Origin: Hoeflea algicola
Lineage (GTDB): Bacteria > Pseudomonadota > Alphaproteobacteria > Rhizobiales > Rhizobiaceae
Assembly: GCF_026619415.1 (NCBI RefSeq)
Contig: NZ_JAOVZR010000001.1
Location: 3,270,501-3,334,500, forward strand
Length of the DNA stretch: 64,000 nt
Reading direction: 5' to 3'
Below the pieces are notes generated by a model that made no database searches, was not told the DNA's origin, and saw only the letters and a list, made by a program, of their open reading frames with translations. Positions 45,679 through 55,343 of the stretch are shown piece by piece (positions within the stretch are counted from its first letter, which is position 1; every line of letters begins with the position of its first letter). The position numbers and the translations under genes were made by a program.

Positions 45679-47507
45679 TCAATTGCTCTCGTCCATCCAC
45701 CAAACCTCCGGAAATCCGGTGCCGTAATAGGGTAGTTCGGCGGGATGGGTGAGCGCCTTGCGATAGGCTACCTTCACCGCGTCACTGTAAAACAGCGGCA
45801 CCACGTAGTGATGCGCAAGCAGCACCCGATCGAGCGCGTGAACGGCGGCAGTCTTTTCCGCGCGGGATTGCGCGAAAATCACCATGCGGATCAGTTCGTC
45901 CACCGCCGGATCGGAAATACCTGCGTAGTTTCTCGATCCCTGGCGATCAACTGCGGCCGAACCCCAGTAGCCGGCCTGTTCGTTGCCGGGATTGAGCGTT
46001 TGCGCCCAGACATTCCAGATCATGTCATAGTCGAAGCTTCTCACCCGGTTGGTGTATTGCGAGGCGTCGACGGTGCGGATCCGGGCATCCACGCCGATCT
46101 TTTTCAGACTGGCGACATAGGGCAGCACCGAGCGCTCGAGCGACGGGCTCGAAAGCAGTATTTCGATCTCAAAAGGCTCACCGGTCTTTGCGTTGACAAG
46201 CTGTTGGCCCTTCAATTCGTAGCCGGCGTCACGAAACAGCGTCAGTGCCTGCCGCAGGTTGGCGCGGGCCTTCTGCGGGTCGCCACCAACAGGATTGGTA
46301 AAGGGAGTGGTGAAGACTTCAGGCGGGATCTTGTCCTTCAACCCTTCGAGGATCTCTTTCTCCCGGCCTTCCGGCAAGCCGGTAGCAGCCAGTTCCGTGC
46401 CCCAGAAATAGCTGTCGACACGCGCCAGTCCGTCAAAGGCCAGATTGTGGTTCAGGTCTTCGAAATCGAGGGCAAAGTTGAGCGCCCGGCGCACCCGAAC
46501 ATCCTTGAATTTGTCGCGCCGCATGTTCGGCACCATGGCCTGCATGATGCCGACGGCGCGCAGCGGGTTCTCGATCTCCTCGCGCTTGATCTCGCCGCTC
46601 TCGACGGCGGGGAAATCATAGGCTGTTGCCCATTTGCTGGATGAATTTTCCTGTCGGAAATCGACAGTGCCGGCGCGAAAGGCCTCGAATTCGACATTGG
46701 CGTCGGTGAAATAGACATATTCGATCGCATCGAAATTGTGCTGGCCGACATTGACGTTGAGATCCTTGCCCCAGTAGTCGTCACGGCGTTCGTAGCGGAT
46801 GGTCGAGCCGGGCTTGAAGGCGGCAATCCGGTAGGGCCCCGACCCCATCACCGGTTCCAGCGTGGTGCGGCTGATGTCGCGCTTAGTGCCACCCTTGTCC
46901 GTTCCCTCCCACCAATGCTTGGGGAATACGAGGATCTGGCCGAGAATCTGCGGCAGTTCCTGGTTGTTGTTTTCATCAAACAGGAAGGTCACCTCCCGCT
47001 CGCCGGTTTTTTCGGCGGAGACCACATGGGCGTAATAATTGGCCTGCAGTGGGTTGAGTTCCTTGGCCTTGTCGAAACTGTAAACCACATCTTCCGGTGT
47101 GATCGGTGTCCCGTCCGCCCAGCGGGCCTCGGTGCGCAGACGGAATGTCACTTTCGAAATGTCGTCGGGAAAGGAGATGCTCTCGGCAATCAGGCCGTAG
47201 GAGGAGGAAACTTCGTCTTCCGAGGCTTTCATCAGCGCGTCGAAGACCAGATTGAGTCCGGCCGCCAATTCGCCCTTGGCCAGAACCGGGTTGAAGCTGT
47301 CAAACGTGCCTTCCTGGGACAGTTTCAGGGTCCCCCCTTGGGCGCGTCCGGATTGACATAGTCGAAGCGGGGAAAGCCTTCAGGGTATTTCGGCGCGTCA
47401 ATCATCGCCGTGGCATGCCTCCACACGGGCTCCGTTGCTATCGAGGCGGACGCGGAAAGGATCAATCCGGCCAGGGCCAGCATGAAGGGGGCGATGCGGA
47501 TGGTCAT
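45679..47507 (-). pseudogene. yejA: Oligopeptide-binding protein gene yejA with a frameshift
   Basis: The start ATG 47507 (GGAG upstream) opens with a signal peptide (MTIRIAPFMLALAGLILSASASIA) and WRHATAMIDAPKYPEGFPRFDYVNPDAPKGG, the normal start of YejA. At a run of six C on the plus strand (47332-47337) the frame is lost and stops at once. The next frame carries on as TLKLSQEGTFDSFNPVLAKGELAAGLNLVFDALMKASEDE and continues intact to 45679. One more base in the run would give a single protein of about 609 residues. The other three transporter genes are intact, which argues for a sequencing error or a recent event. Confidence 0.87.
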
Positions 47508-47607
47508 GGGTGCAGGTTCTCCGGTAGCGTCTTTCATTGCCCGAAGAATAGGACACTTCCGCGGCGCGTACAGGACCTGTTTGCGAAAACGGTAAAGTCA
47601 GGCAACA

Positions 47608-47634
47608 AAAAGCCGGGCACGAGGCCCGGCTTTT
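47608..47634 (-). terminator. Terminator after the cytochrome c gene
   Basis: AAAAGCCGGGC (47608-47618) pairs perfectly with GCCCGGCTTTT (47624-47634), giving a stem with A/T flanks and a five-base loop. It lies between the cytochrome gene and yejA, both on the minus strand; the T-run works in that direction. Confidence 0.88.
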
Positions 47635-47658
47635 GCATTCTTCTGAAAGGCAGAGCCC

Positions 47659-48291
47659 TTAGTTGGCAGGTGCTGTGGTCTCTTCAGCTGGCGCTGCGGC
47701 CTCGGCAGGCGCTGCAGCAGCATCGGCGGGTGCTGCTGATGCGTCCGGCAGCGGTGCCGGCGTATCGGCCAGTGTGCGCAGATATGCCAGCAGATTGGCC
47801 CGGTCTTCGATCTTCTTCAGACCGGCAAAACCCATCGCCGTACCGGAAATGTATTTTTTCGGCGAGGTCAGGAAGTGGCTCAGATGATCATAATCCCAGT
47901 TCACCGTGCCGCCTTCGGAAAACTCGGTCATGGCCGCTGAATATTTGAAACCTTCATGAGTGGCCATCGGTCGATTGACGATGTCCCACAGGCCAGGGCC
48001 AACCTTGTTGGCGCCAGATGGGTCAACGCTGTGGCAAGCGGCGCATTTCTTGAACACGGCCTCGCCCTTGGCCGGATCGGCGCTGGCGAGCAGCGGCGCG
48101 ATCTCTTCAGGTGCGGCTTCTTCGGCAGGCGCACTCTCCGAACCGCCGCCTTCAGCGACCTCGATCGCAAACCCTTCGGTTTCCGGCTCATGCGCGTCAA
48201 AGATACCATCAGACACGATGGAAAGGGTCATCAAGACAAACAGGACACCCAAAAATGCGCCCGCCGCCGTGTTGAAATATGAGGAATTCAT
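47659..48291 (-). CDS. Membrane-anchored cytochrome c (CycM-like)
   Basis: A 210-residue class I cytochrome c. Residues 8-28 form an uncleaved membrane anchor, residues 33-68 an acidic Ala/Pro/Glu linker, and the haem domain has CAACH (Cys83, Cys86, His87) and axial Met153 (GTAMGFAG). The C-terminal 35 residues are an Ala/Pro/Glu-rich tail. CycM-type proteins pass electrons from the bc1 complex to the aa3 oxidase. The gene diverges from kdsB, an arrangement usual in Rhizobiaceae. Confidence 0.92.
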   Translation of the reverse strand: MNSSYFNTAAGAFLGVLFVLMTLSIVSDGIFDAHEPETEGFAIEVAEGGGSESAPAEEAAPEEIAPLLASADPAKGEAVFKKCAACHSVDPSGANKVGPGLWDIVNRPMATHEGFKYSAAMTEFSEGGTVNWDYDHLSHFLTSPKKYISGTAMGFAGLKKIEDRANLLAYLRTLADTPAPLPDASAAPADAAAAPAEAAAPAEETTAPAN

Positions 48292-48461
48292 GTTCCGCCG
48301 CTCCGTTTCGGTTCGTCTTCCCGCCCAGTTTCTCGCAATATCCGAACCAGTCTTGAAATCGCGCGGAACCTATGTCTTTTGCATCATTGTTGCAACACCG
48401 TTGTGGCCGCGGCAATGAGACTTTTTGACACCTGTGCCGCACAACTGAGGATCAGCACCCT

Positions 48462-49208
48462 ATGGCAGATGGCCAAGAGCATACGCTCGTCATTATTCCA
48501 GCCAGAATGGCATCGGCCCGACTGCCGGGAAAACCGCTCGCCGATATTGGTGGTCAGCCGATGGTGGTCTGGGTCGCGCGGCAGGCCGCCGCCGCCGCCA
48601 TTGGCCGTGTCGCCATAGCCACTGATTCGCGCCAGATCGCCGATGCGGTCGAGGCTGCGGGCTTTGAGGCAGTAATGACCCGCGATGATCACCAGTCCGG
48701 ATCGGACCGGGTTTTCGAGGCGGCAATGAAGATGGATCCGGAAGGCCGCGCCGACGTCATCCTCAACATTCAGGGCGATATTCCGGCCATCGAACCCGAG
48801 GCGATTCGCCGCGCCGCTTTGCCGCTGGCCAGCTCGAATGCAGATATCGCAACGCTTGCCGTCGAGATTGCCGACGAGGCCGAAAAGACCAATCCGAGCA
48901 TCGTCAAGGTGGTCGGAACCCCGGTTGGCGAAGGTCTGCTGCGGGCGCTCTATTTCACCCGCGCCACCGCGCCGTATGGCGACGGTCCGCTGTTCCATCA
49001 CATCGGGCTTTACGCCTGGCGCCGCTCTGCCTTGCAGCGTTTCGTGTCGCTTCCGCCCTCGACACTCGAAAAGCGCGAATCACTGGAACAGCTGCGTGCG
49101 CTCGAAGATGGCATGCGCATCGACGTGGCGATCGTTGACTCGGTTCCGCTCGGTGTCGATACTCCCGCCGATCTCGAACGGGCCAGACGCATTCTCGCGT
49201 CGAGATAG
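48462..49208 (+). CDS. kdsB: 3-deoxy-manno-octulosonate cytidylyltransferase
   Basis: A 248-residue enzyme that makes CMP-Kdo for lipopolysaccharide. The nucleotide-binding start [22 protein letters not shown], the DDHQSGSDR stretch and [11 protein letters not shown] are conserved in KdsB. It lies 30 bases before pheA and may be co-transcribed with it. Confidence 0.95.
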   Translation: MADGQEHTLVIIPARMASARLPGKPLADIGGQPMVVWVARQAAAAAIGRVAIATDSRQIADAVEAAGFEAVMTRDDHQSGSDRVFEAAMKMDPEGRADVILNIQGDIPAIEPEAIRRAALPLASSNADIATLAVEIADEAEKTNPSIVKVVGTPVGEGLLRALYFTRATAPYGDGPLFHHIGLYAWRRSALQRFVSLPPSTLEKRESLEQLRALEDGMRIDVAIVDSVPLGVDTPADLERARRILASR

Positions 49209-49238
49209 TATGCATATTTCTCAAAACGGACAGAATTG

Positions 49239-50132
49239 ATGACCGCACCCACCAATCGCATCGCCTTTCAGGGCGAGTTTGGCGCTAATTCGGACATGGC
49301 GTGCCGCGACATGTTTCCGGTCATGGAGCCGTTGCCTTGCGCCACGTTCGAGGATGCGTTCAACGCCCTTTCCCAGGGTGAAGCGGATCTGGCGATGATT
49401 CCGATCGAGAACACCATCGCCGGCCGGGTTGCCGATATCCATTACCTGTTGCCGGAATCGCAATTGCACATCATCGGCGAATATTTCATGCCGATCCATT
49501 TCCAGCTGATGGTGTTGCCGGGTGTGAAGCTGTCCGAAATCCGCACGGTGCACAGCCATGTCCATGCGCTCGGCCAGTGCCGCAAGGTGATCCGCGCCAA
49601 TGGTTGGAAGGCGGTTGTCGCAGGCGACACCGCCGGGTCAGCCAGGCAGGTCTCGCAAAGCGATGACCGTACCATAGCGGCGCTGGCGCCTCGCCTCGCC
49701 GCTGACCTTTACGGCCTCGATATTATTGAGGAAAATGTAGAGGATACCGAAACCAACGTCACCCGCTTTGTCGTGCTGTCACGCGAGGCCAAGGTCCCGC
49801 CGCGGCCGGTTGCCGGTGAAGTGGTTGTGACCACTTTCGTGTTCCGGGTGCGCAATATTCCCGCCGCGCTCTACAAGGCGATGGGCGGCTTTGCCACCAA
49901 TGGCGTCAACATGACCAAGCTGGAAAGCTATCAGCTTGGCGGCAAGTTTTTCGCCACCCAGTTCTATGCCGATATCCAGGGACACCCCGACGAGGCGCCG
50001 GTGGCGCGGGCGATGGAAGAGCTCGGCTATTTCTCCAAGGAACTGCGAATTCTCGGCGTCTATCAGGGGCACCCGTTCCGGCTGGCGCAGAACGGCACGA
50101 TCACCCAGGAACAGGAAGAACTGGAAGGCTGA
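49239..50132 (+). CDS. pheA: Prephenate dehydratase
   Basis: A 297-residue monofunctional enzyme converting prephenate to phenylpyruvate for phenylalanine synthesis. The catalytic domain starts IAFQGEFGANSDMACRD and includes IPIENTIAGRV and NVTRFVVLSR; the C-terminal ACT domain has the phenylalanine-binding ESYQ (MTKLESYQLGGKF). No chorismate mutase domain is fused. ATG 49239 was chosen over a preceding TTG. Confidence 0.95.
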   Translation: MTAPTNRIAFQGEFGANSDMACRDMFPVMEPLPCATFEDAFNALSQGEADLAMIPIENTIAGRVADIHYLLPESQLHIIGEYFMPIHFQLMVLPGVKLSEIRTVHSHVHALGQCRKVIRANGWKAVVAGDTAGSARQVSQSDDRTIAALAPRLAADLYGLDIIEENVEDTETNVTRFVVLSREAKVPPRPVAGEVVVTTFVFRVRNIPAALYKAMGGFATNGVNMTKLESYQLGGKFFATQFYADIQGHPDEAPVARAMEELGYFSKELRILGVYQGHPFRLAQNGTITQEQEELEG

Positions 50133-50138
50133 GGCGCC

Positions 50139-51104
50139 CTACTTCTTGTCCCAGTCCAGCCAGTCGCGCATCAGCCGGTGCGCGATGGCACCCGGCGGCG
50201 GCGCCGAAGCGGCGTCCTCTCCCAGCACATTTGCCAGCATCGCTTCGGTCTCCTCGCGGCTGAACCAGCGGCAATCCTCGAGCTCTGCGGTGTCGCGGGC
50301 AATCTCCAGGCTCTGAGCTTCGGCGTAGACACCGATCATCAGCGAATGCGGCATCGGCCAGGGCTGACTTGCGTGATAGCGCACGCGGCCGATACGGATG
50401 CCCGATTCCTCCAGGGTTTCGCGGCGCACAGCGTCTTCCATCGTTTCACCCGGCTCGATGAAACCGGCCAGGCAGGAATACATGCCCGGCGGAAAATGCG
50501 GGCTGCGCCCCAGCAGGCATTGGTCGCGTTGCTCGTCGACGCCGAGCATGATCGCCACCGGATCGGTCCGCGGAAATACCGTATGCCCGCAGGCCATGCA
50601 CTTGCGCCGATAGCCGCCGGCTTCGGGCGTCATTATCTTGCCGCAGGCGCCGCAATGGCGGTTGGCCAGCGCCCACGAAACCAGGCTGGTACCTTGCGCA
50701 AAGGCGCCCAGCGTTTCCTCGTCCAGCAATGCCTGGCGATAGACCGATCGGGTGTCGATGGCCTTGTAGGGCTCAGGCAGATCATCGGCGGCAATGCCCA
50801 CCGGGACTGCTATTCGTGCCGCATTATGTTCGTCCCAGCCAATCAGCACGGCGTCGCCGTGCCGCGGTTGCATCAGTTCCAGATCAGGTGCTTCGAGCAA
50901 CCCTTGCGGTGCGGCGCCATTGACCCGCATCGCCAGACGCCCCTCGGTGATGGCAAAATAGCGAGTGGCAGGATCGGCGAGCGCGTCGCCGAGTTCATTC
51001 TCGCTGCGATGTTCGGAGCGTCGGTCGAGCCGGTTGGATGAAAAAGCAACAAGCCGGCTGGCTTCGCCATGCGGAGCGTCATGGTCAAACAGGGAAAATG
51101 GCAT
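50139..51104 (-). CDS. nudC: NAD(+) diphosphatase / NADH pyrophosphatase
   Basis: A 321-residue Nudix enzyme that hydrolyses NAD(H) and, in characterised NudC proteins, removes NAD caps from RNA. The zinc site is Cys151, Cys154, Cys169 and Cys172; the Nudix box GFIEPGETMEDAVRRETLEESGI spans about 214-236, and the NudC-specific SQPWPMPHSLM follows. It starts three bases after the HIT gene stop and is convergent with pheA. Confidence 0.95.
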   Translation of the reverse strand: MPFSLFDHDAPHGEASRLVAFSSNRLDRRSEHRSENELGDALADPATRYFAITEGRLAMRVNGAAPQGLLEAPDLELMQPRHGDAVLIGWDEHNAARIAVPVGIAADDLPEPYKAIDTRSVYRQALLDEETLGAFAQGTSLVSWALANRHCGACGKIMTPEAGGYRRKCMACGHTVFPRTDPVAIMLGVDEQRDQCLLGRSPHFPPGMYSCLAGFIEPGETMEDAVRRETLEESGIRIGRVRYHASQPWPMPHSLMIGVYAEAQSLEIARDTAELEDCRWFSREETEAMLANVLGEDAASAPPPGAIAHRLMRDWLDWDKK

Positions 51105-51107
51105 GTA

Positions 51108-51512
51108 TCAGATGGCCTCGAGAAGTCTTTCGGTCAAAATGGTTCGGGCGCTATCGGTCCAGGGGGTGGCTTCGCCATAACCCCAGACCGGTCCCGGCCA
51201 TGCCGGGTCGCCCTGTTCGCGTGCAATAACATGAAAATGGAACTGGGAAACCTGATTGCCAAGTGCCCCGACATTGATTTTGTGGCACCCGGTTGCCTGC
51301 TTGAGTGCCTTGGCGGTGATCGAGGTCTCAAATGTCAGCATGGTCTGATCCAGCGGCGTCAGGTCGAAAATTTCAGCAATACCAGGGCGTTGAGGCACCA
51401 AAAGCAACCAGGGCCAACGGCTGTCGCGCATTAGTCTGAGCTGACACAAGCCGAGCTTCATCAGCAGCGTGCTGTCGCGTTCAAGCCGGGGGTCGAGGGC
51501 AAAAAGAGACAT
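51108..51512 (-). CDS. HIT domain protein
   Basis: A 134-residue histidine-triad protein. The active-site stretch is QFHFHVIAR (residues 90-98): the middle (catalytic) and last histidines are present but the first position is Gln90. ATG 51512 starts the domain directly (MSLFALDPRLERDS). It precedes nudC in the same unit, so both probably deal with nucleotide by-products; diadenosine polyphosphates or nucleotidyl conjugates are likely substrates. Confidence 0.88.
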   Translation of the reverse strand: MSLFALDPRLERDSTLLMKLGLCQLRLMRDSRWPWLLLVPQRPGIAEIFDLTPLDQTMLTFETSITAKALKQATGCHKINVGALGNQVSQFHFHVIAREQGDPAWPGPVWGYGEATPWTDSARTILTERLLEAI

Positions 51513-51604
51513 GGGCAATCCGGAAATTCGAAGTGAAGAACCGATCCTAGCAGTTTTTTTGGCTCTGGCTTGCTTTTGCCGAACCGATTGACGATATGTG
51601 CAGT

Positions 51605-51705
51605 CGGGAGGTTGGTGGTGGACGAGCCACTCGCCAACCGGGTCAGGTCCGGAAGGAAGCAGCCCTAACGAGCCCGGCACGGGTCACCGTGCCAGCCTCC
51701 CACCC
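51605..51705 (+). ncRNA. ffs: Signal recognition particle RNA (4.5S type)
   Basis: The invariant SRP core GGTCAGGTCCGGAAGGAAGC occurs at 51641-51660, with AGCC following. Terminal GGGAGG (51606-51611) pairs with CCTCCC (51696-51701), and the helix arms between are complementary, giving a single hairpin of about 100 bases without an Alu domain. It binds Ffh and targets membrane proteins. It stands upstream of dnaX, a placement common in rhizobia. Confidence 0.95.
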
Positions 51706-51843
51706 TTTCGCCCGCGCCATGAATGGCAGATCCGGTCATTGACCGGGTTCGACCGGGGTGCAAACATTCCAGTGCATGGTGCGCACCATCGATGGTGGCT
51801 GAGCGGAATGATCATGCACAGGATTCATATGGCAGAGCGTCCC

Positions 51844-51875
51844 GTGCGCTTCTAATTGAACGCGCGGCGCTCTAA
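51844..51875 (+). repeat. Second copy of the intergenic hairpin, imperfect
   Basis: GTGCGCTTC and GAACGCGC around TAATT form an imperfect stem that continues into GGCGCTCTAAC. It shares GAAyGCGCGGCGCT with the hairpin at 39279-39292. It lies about 40 bases before dnaX. I recall such GCGCGGCGCT hairpins as frequent in rhizobial genomes. Confidence 0.5.
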
Positions 51876-51916
51876 CTGGATGGCAATCAGGCCAGCGCAA
51901 GGGCGGCACGAGGATC

Positions 51917-53776
51917 ATGGACGAACCAACCGGCACGAAGCAGACGTCACCGGTGGCCGGCTCCGAAGGGCAGGCGCCGTACCGGGTTCTCGCACGCAAA
52001 TACCGACCCACGGATTTTACCGATCTGATCGGCCAGGAGCCGATGGTTCGTACGCTGACCAACGCCTTTTCCACCGGTCGTATCGCCCAAGCCTGGATGC
52101 TGACCGGCGTGCGCGGCGTCGGCAAGACAACGACCGCCCGCATTCTGGCCCGCGCGCTCAACTACCGGACGGCCGAGATTGACCAGCCGACCATCGATCT
52201 GACGGTGCCGGGCGAACATTGCCAGGCGATCATGGAAGGCCGCCATGTCGATGTCATCGAGATGGACGCGGCCTCGCACACCGGCATCGATGATATCCGC
52301 GAGATCATCGAACAGGTGCGCTACCGCCCGGTATCGGCGCGCTACAAGGTCTACATCATCGACGAAGTCCACATGCTTTCCAACCAGGCTTTCAACGGCC
52401 TGCTCAAGACGCTGGAAGAGCCGCCGGCGCATGTGAAGTTCATTTTCGCCACCACCGAAATCCGCAAAGTTCCGATCACCGTGCTGTCGCGCTGCCAGCG
52501 TTTTGATCTGCGCCGCATCGATTCGGGCCTCCTGGTTGCGCATTTCAAGAATGTCGCCGGCCAGGAAGGCATTGCTATCGACGACGAGTCGCTGGCCATG
52601 ATTGCCCGTGCCGCTGAAGGCTCGGTGCGGGACGGGCTGTCCCTGCTCGATCAGGCGATTGCCCATGGCGGCGGCGCGGTCGATGCCGAGGCGGTGCGTT
52701 CGATGCTGGGTCTCGCCGACCGGTCGCGCGTGGTCGAGTTGTTCGGTTCGCTGATGGGCGGCGATGTTTCCGCCGCACTTGCGAGCTTTCGCAACCAGTA
52801 TGATTCGGGCGCGGGCCCGTCGGTGATCCTGACCGATTTGGCTGATTTCACCCATCTCGTTACCCGGCTCAAATTCGTCTCCCAGGCTGCCGACGATCCG
52901 TCGCTGACCGAGACCGAGCGCAGCCGCGGCGCCGAATTTTCCAGTACCCTGTCAACCGCGATCCTGTCGCGGGTCTGGCAGATGCTGCTCAAGGGCATTT
53001 CCGAAACCGACACCTCCAGCCGCCCGGCGGCGGCGGCCGAAATGGCACTGATCCGCATCGCCCATGCGGCCAGCCTGCCATCGCCCGAGGAGGCGCTGAA
53101 GGCATTTCAGAATGGCGGCGGCGCGAGCGCCGGCGGGCCGGTGCAATCGGCCGGCTCATCTGCAGGCAATGGTTCGGGTGGTGGCGGTGCTGCACGTGCG
53201 GTCGGCGAGCGCCACATGCCCCTGGGCGGCGGCGGCGGCGGTGGGCAGCCATCGATGCGGCTTGCCCACTCGGCTGAGCCGTCGGTGCAGGCAGCGGTCG
53301 TGGCCGAACCGGTGCAGCAGGTCGCCATCAGTTCGCTTGAGGACATGGTCGCGCTAGCCGAGCAGCATCGCGACATTGCCATGAAGGTCCAGATCCGCAC
53401 CGGCGTGCGTCTGGTCCGGATCGAACCGGGTCGGCTGGAAATCAGCCTCGCGCCCGACGCCAGTCCCACTTTGCCGGGCGAATTGACCAAGAAACTGGCC
53501 GACTGGACCGGGGCAAAATGGGTCGTGTCGCTCAGCCGGGAAGAGGGCGCCCCGACGATTTCCGAGCGCGAGGTCGCCAAGCGCGAAGCGCTTGTCAGCG
53601 ACGCCCGCCAGGACCCGGATATTGCCGCCATCCTGTCGCGCTTTCCCGGCGCCAAGATTACCGATGTGCGTATCACGGTTACCGATGACGTGCTCGATGA
53701 GGCAACGCTTTCACCGTCCGAGGATGGCGATATCCTGCCGGCGGAAATTGAACCTGACGACGACGACACCGACTAG
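51917..53776 (+). CDS. dnaX: DNA polymerase III subunits gamma and tau
   Basis: A 619-residue clamp-loader ATPase. Walker [10 protein letters not shown] is at residues 64-72, with DEVH and the sensor [10 protein letters not shown] later. The zinc module normally present after Walker A has lost its cysteines; only Cys102 remains in [13 protein letters not shown]. Residues ~400-450 are Gly/Ala-rich, including a run of seven glycines, followed by the tau-specific C-terminal domain. It is followed by ybaB and recR. Confidence 0.95.
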   Translation: MDEPTGTKQTSPVAGSEGQAPYRVLARKYRPTDFTDLIGQEPMVRTLTNAFSTGRIAQAWMLTGVRGVGKTTTARILARALNYRTAEIDQPTIDLTVPGEHCQAIMEGRHVDVIEMDAASHTGIDDIREIIEQVRYRPVSARYKVYIIDEVHMLSNQAFNGLLKTLEEPPAHVKFIFATTEIRKVPITVLSRCQRFDLRRIDSGLLVAHFKNVAGQEGIAIDDESLAMIARAAEGSVRDGLSLLDQAIAHGGGAVDAEAVRSMLGLADRSRVVELFGSLMGGDVSAALASFRNQYDSGAGPSVILTDLADFTHLVTRLKFVSQAADDPSLTETERSRGAEFSSTLSTAILSRVWQMLLKGISETDTSSRPAAAAEMALIRIAHAASLPSPEEALKAFQNGGGASAGGPVQSAGSSAGNGSGGGGAARAVGERHMPLGGGGGGGQPSMRLAHSAEPSVQAAVVAEPVQQVAISSLEDMVALAEQHRDIAMKVQIRTGVRLVRIEPGRLEISLAPDASPTLPGELTKKLADWTGAKWVVSLSREEGAPTISEREVAKREALVSDARQDPDIAAILSRFPGAKITDVRITVTDDVLDEATLSPSEDGDILPAEIEPDDDDTD

Positions 53777-53843
53777 ATCAACGGCACCGATGCCAGTCGA
53801 CCGGACCCGGTTTGGCGGCGCAGCAAACCAAAAGGAGACGCCG

Positions 53844-54167
53844 ATGAAGGACATCATGGGCATGATGGGCAAGATCAAGGACATCCAGGGCAAGATGGAG
53901 CGCATGCAGGAAGAAGTTGCGGCGATGGAATGCGAGGGCGTTTCCGGCGGCGGCATGGTCACTGTCCGGCTTTCGGGCAAGGGACAGATGCTGGGCGTCT
54001 CCATTGATCCGTCGATGTTCAAGGAAGACGATGTCGAGATCCTCGAGGATCTGATCGTCGCCGCGCACAATGACGCCAAGGGCAAGGTCGAGACCATGAT
54101 GGCCGAGCGCACCAAGGAACTGACCGCCGGGCTGCCGATCCCGCCCGGCATGAAACTGCCGTTCTGA
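53844..54167 (+). CDS. ybaB: YbaB/EbfC family nucleoid-associated protein
   Basis: A 107-residue DNA-binding protein with the N-terminal helix [32 protein letters not shown] and the sheet [28 protein letters not shown] precedes ATG 53844. The order dnaX-ybaB-recR is widely conserved; the protein binds DNA as a dimer. Confidence 0.94.
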   Translation: MKDIMGMMGKIKDIQGKMERMQEEVAAMECEGVSGGGMVTVRLSGKGQMLGVSIDPSMFKEDDVEILEDLIVAAHNDAKGKVETMMAERTKELTAGLPIPPGMKLPF

Positions 54168-54277
54168 GCCGAGACAGCGCGTATGGTAAGCCTTGAGGGC
54201 GATGCTTTCACGCGTCTTTGCCCGGGGGCTTGTCATCGGGCTGGCTGTAGCGGGATTGTTGAAAGCCGGAGAATGAA

Positions 54278-54883
54278 ATGCAAAAGCGGGTAACCGGGCC
54301 GGAGATCGAACGGCTGATCCAGCTACTTGCCCGGGTGCCTGGGCTGGGGCCGCGCTCGGCGCGCCGTGCGGCGCTGCATCTGATCAAGAAGAAGGACCAG
54401 TTGATGGGACCGCTGGCGCTGGCCATCAGCGAGGCCCATGACAAGGTTCGCATCTGCTCGACCTGCGGCAATGCCGACACTTCTGACCCTTGCGCGGTCT
54501 GCACAGATCCTACGCGCGACCAAAGCGTCATCATCGTTGTCGAGGACGTTGCCGATCTCTGGGCGCTGGAGCGTGCCGCGGCGATGAATGCCGGCTACCA
54601 TGTACTTGGCGGCACCCTGTCGCCGCTTGATGGCGTCGGCCCGGATGACTTGTCCATTGCCGGCCTGGTCGATCGCGTTGCCAAGGGCGGGGTGCGTGAA
54701 ATTCTGATAGCCGTCAACGCCACTGTCGAAGGTCAGACCACCGCGCATTACATCACCGAGCAACTGTCCGGCTTCGATCTGAAAGTCACCCGCCTGGCCC
54801 ATGGCGTGCCGGTTGGCGGGGAACTCGACTATCTTGACGAAGGCACGCTTGCCGCCGCCATTCGCGCCCGCACCGCGTTCTAG
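54278..54883 (+). CDS. recR: Recombination mediator protein RecR
   Basis: A 201-residue protein of the RecFOR repair pathway. A helix-hairpin-helix ([17 protein letters not shown]), the zinc finger Cys60, Cys63, Cys72, Cys75, and the Toprim domain ([12 protein letters not shown]) appear in the usual order. RecR forms a ring clamp that helps load RecA at gaps. Confidence 0.96.
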   Translation: MQKRVTGPEIERLIQLLARVPGLGPRSARRAALHLIKKKDQLMGPLALAISEAHDKVRICSTCGNADTSDPCAVCTDPTRDQSVIIVVEDVADLWALERAAAMNAGYHVLGGTLSPLDGVGPDDLSIAGLVDRVAKGGVREILIAVNATVEGQTTAHYITEQLSGFDLKVTRLAHGVPVGGELDYLDEGTLAAAIRARTAF

Positions 54884-54894
54884 AGGATCCCGTG

Positions 54895-55284
54895 ATGTCC
54901 CGTTTTCTCAACCCCGAGACCATGCCGAAACCGGCTTCGAATTATGTTCAGCTGGTAGAAATAACCGGCCCCGGTCGTCGCCTGATCATTTCCGGACAGA
55001 TCGGCGTCACCCCTGACGGACAGCTGCGCGAGGGCTACCGCGCCCAGGCCGAGCAGGCCTGGATGAACGCGCTGGCAGGTCTTGAGGCCGGCGGCATGGG
55101 GATCACCGACATCGTTGCCATCCGGGTCTATGATGTGGCTCCGGGCGATGTTGTTGCCTACCGGGAGATCCGCGATCAGATGTTGCAGGGCCATGCGCCC
55201 GCCGCCACCTACGTGATGGTGGCCGGCCTGGCCCATCCTGATTTCCTCACGGAAATCGAAATCGAGGCGTTCTCGGCAATCTGA
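54895..55284 (+). CDS. RidA family protein (YjgF/YER057c)
   Basis: A 129-residue RidA-fold protein (ISGQIGVTPDGQLREGYRAQAEQAWMNALAGLEAGG, then IRVYDV and the C-terminal FLTEIEIEAFSA). The usual catalytic Arg-containing strand is replaced by RVYDVAPGDVVAYREIRDQ, so it may belong to a non-archetypal Rid subgroup rather than RidA itself. Enamine/imine deaminase activity is possible but unproven. ATG 54895 was chosen; GTG 54892 is adjacent. Confidence 0.82.
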   Translation: MSRFLNPETMPKPASNYVQLVEITGPGRRLIISGQIGVTPDGQLREGYRAQAEQAWMNALAGLEAGGMGITDIVAIRVYDVAPGDVVAYREIRDQMLQGHAPAATYVMVAGLAHPDFLTEIEIEAFSAI

Positions 55285-55343
55285 AGCAACGATGCCTGCT
55301 GCCGCGCCATTTTCCTAACCCACCCGGCAGGCTAGGATCGGCC

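Noticed and set aside
51725..51770. GGGTTCGACC stretch resembling a tRNA T-loop
   Set aside because: No acceptor stem, anticodon arm or CCA-proximal pairing could be fitted around it.
53220..53250. Glycine-codon run in dnaX as a repeat or programmed frameshift site
   Set aside because: It encodes a low-complexity linker; no slippery A/T heptamer with a downstream hairpin was seen, so no separate gamma product is claimed.
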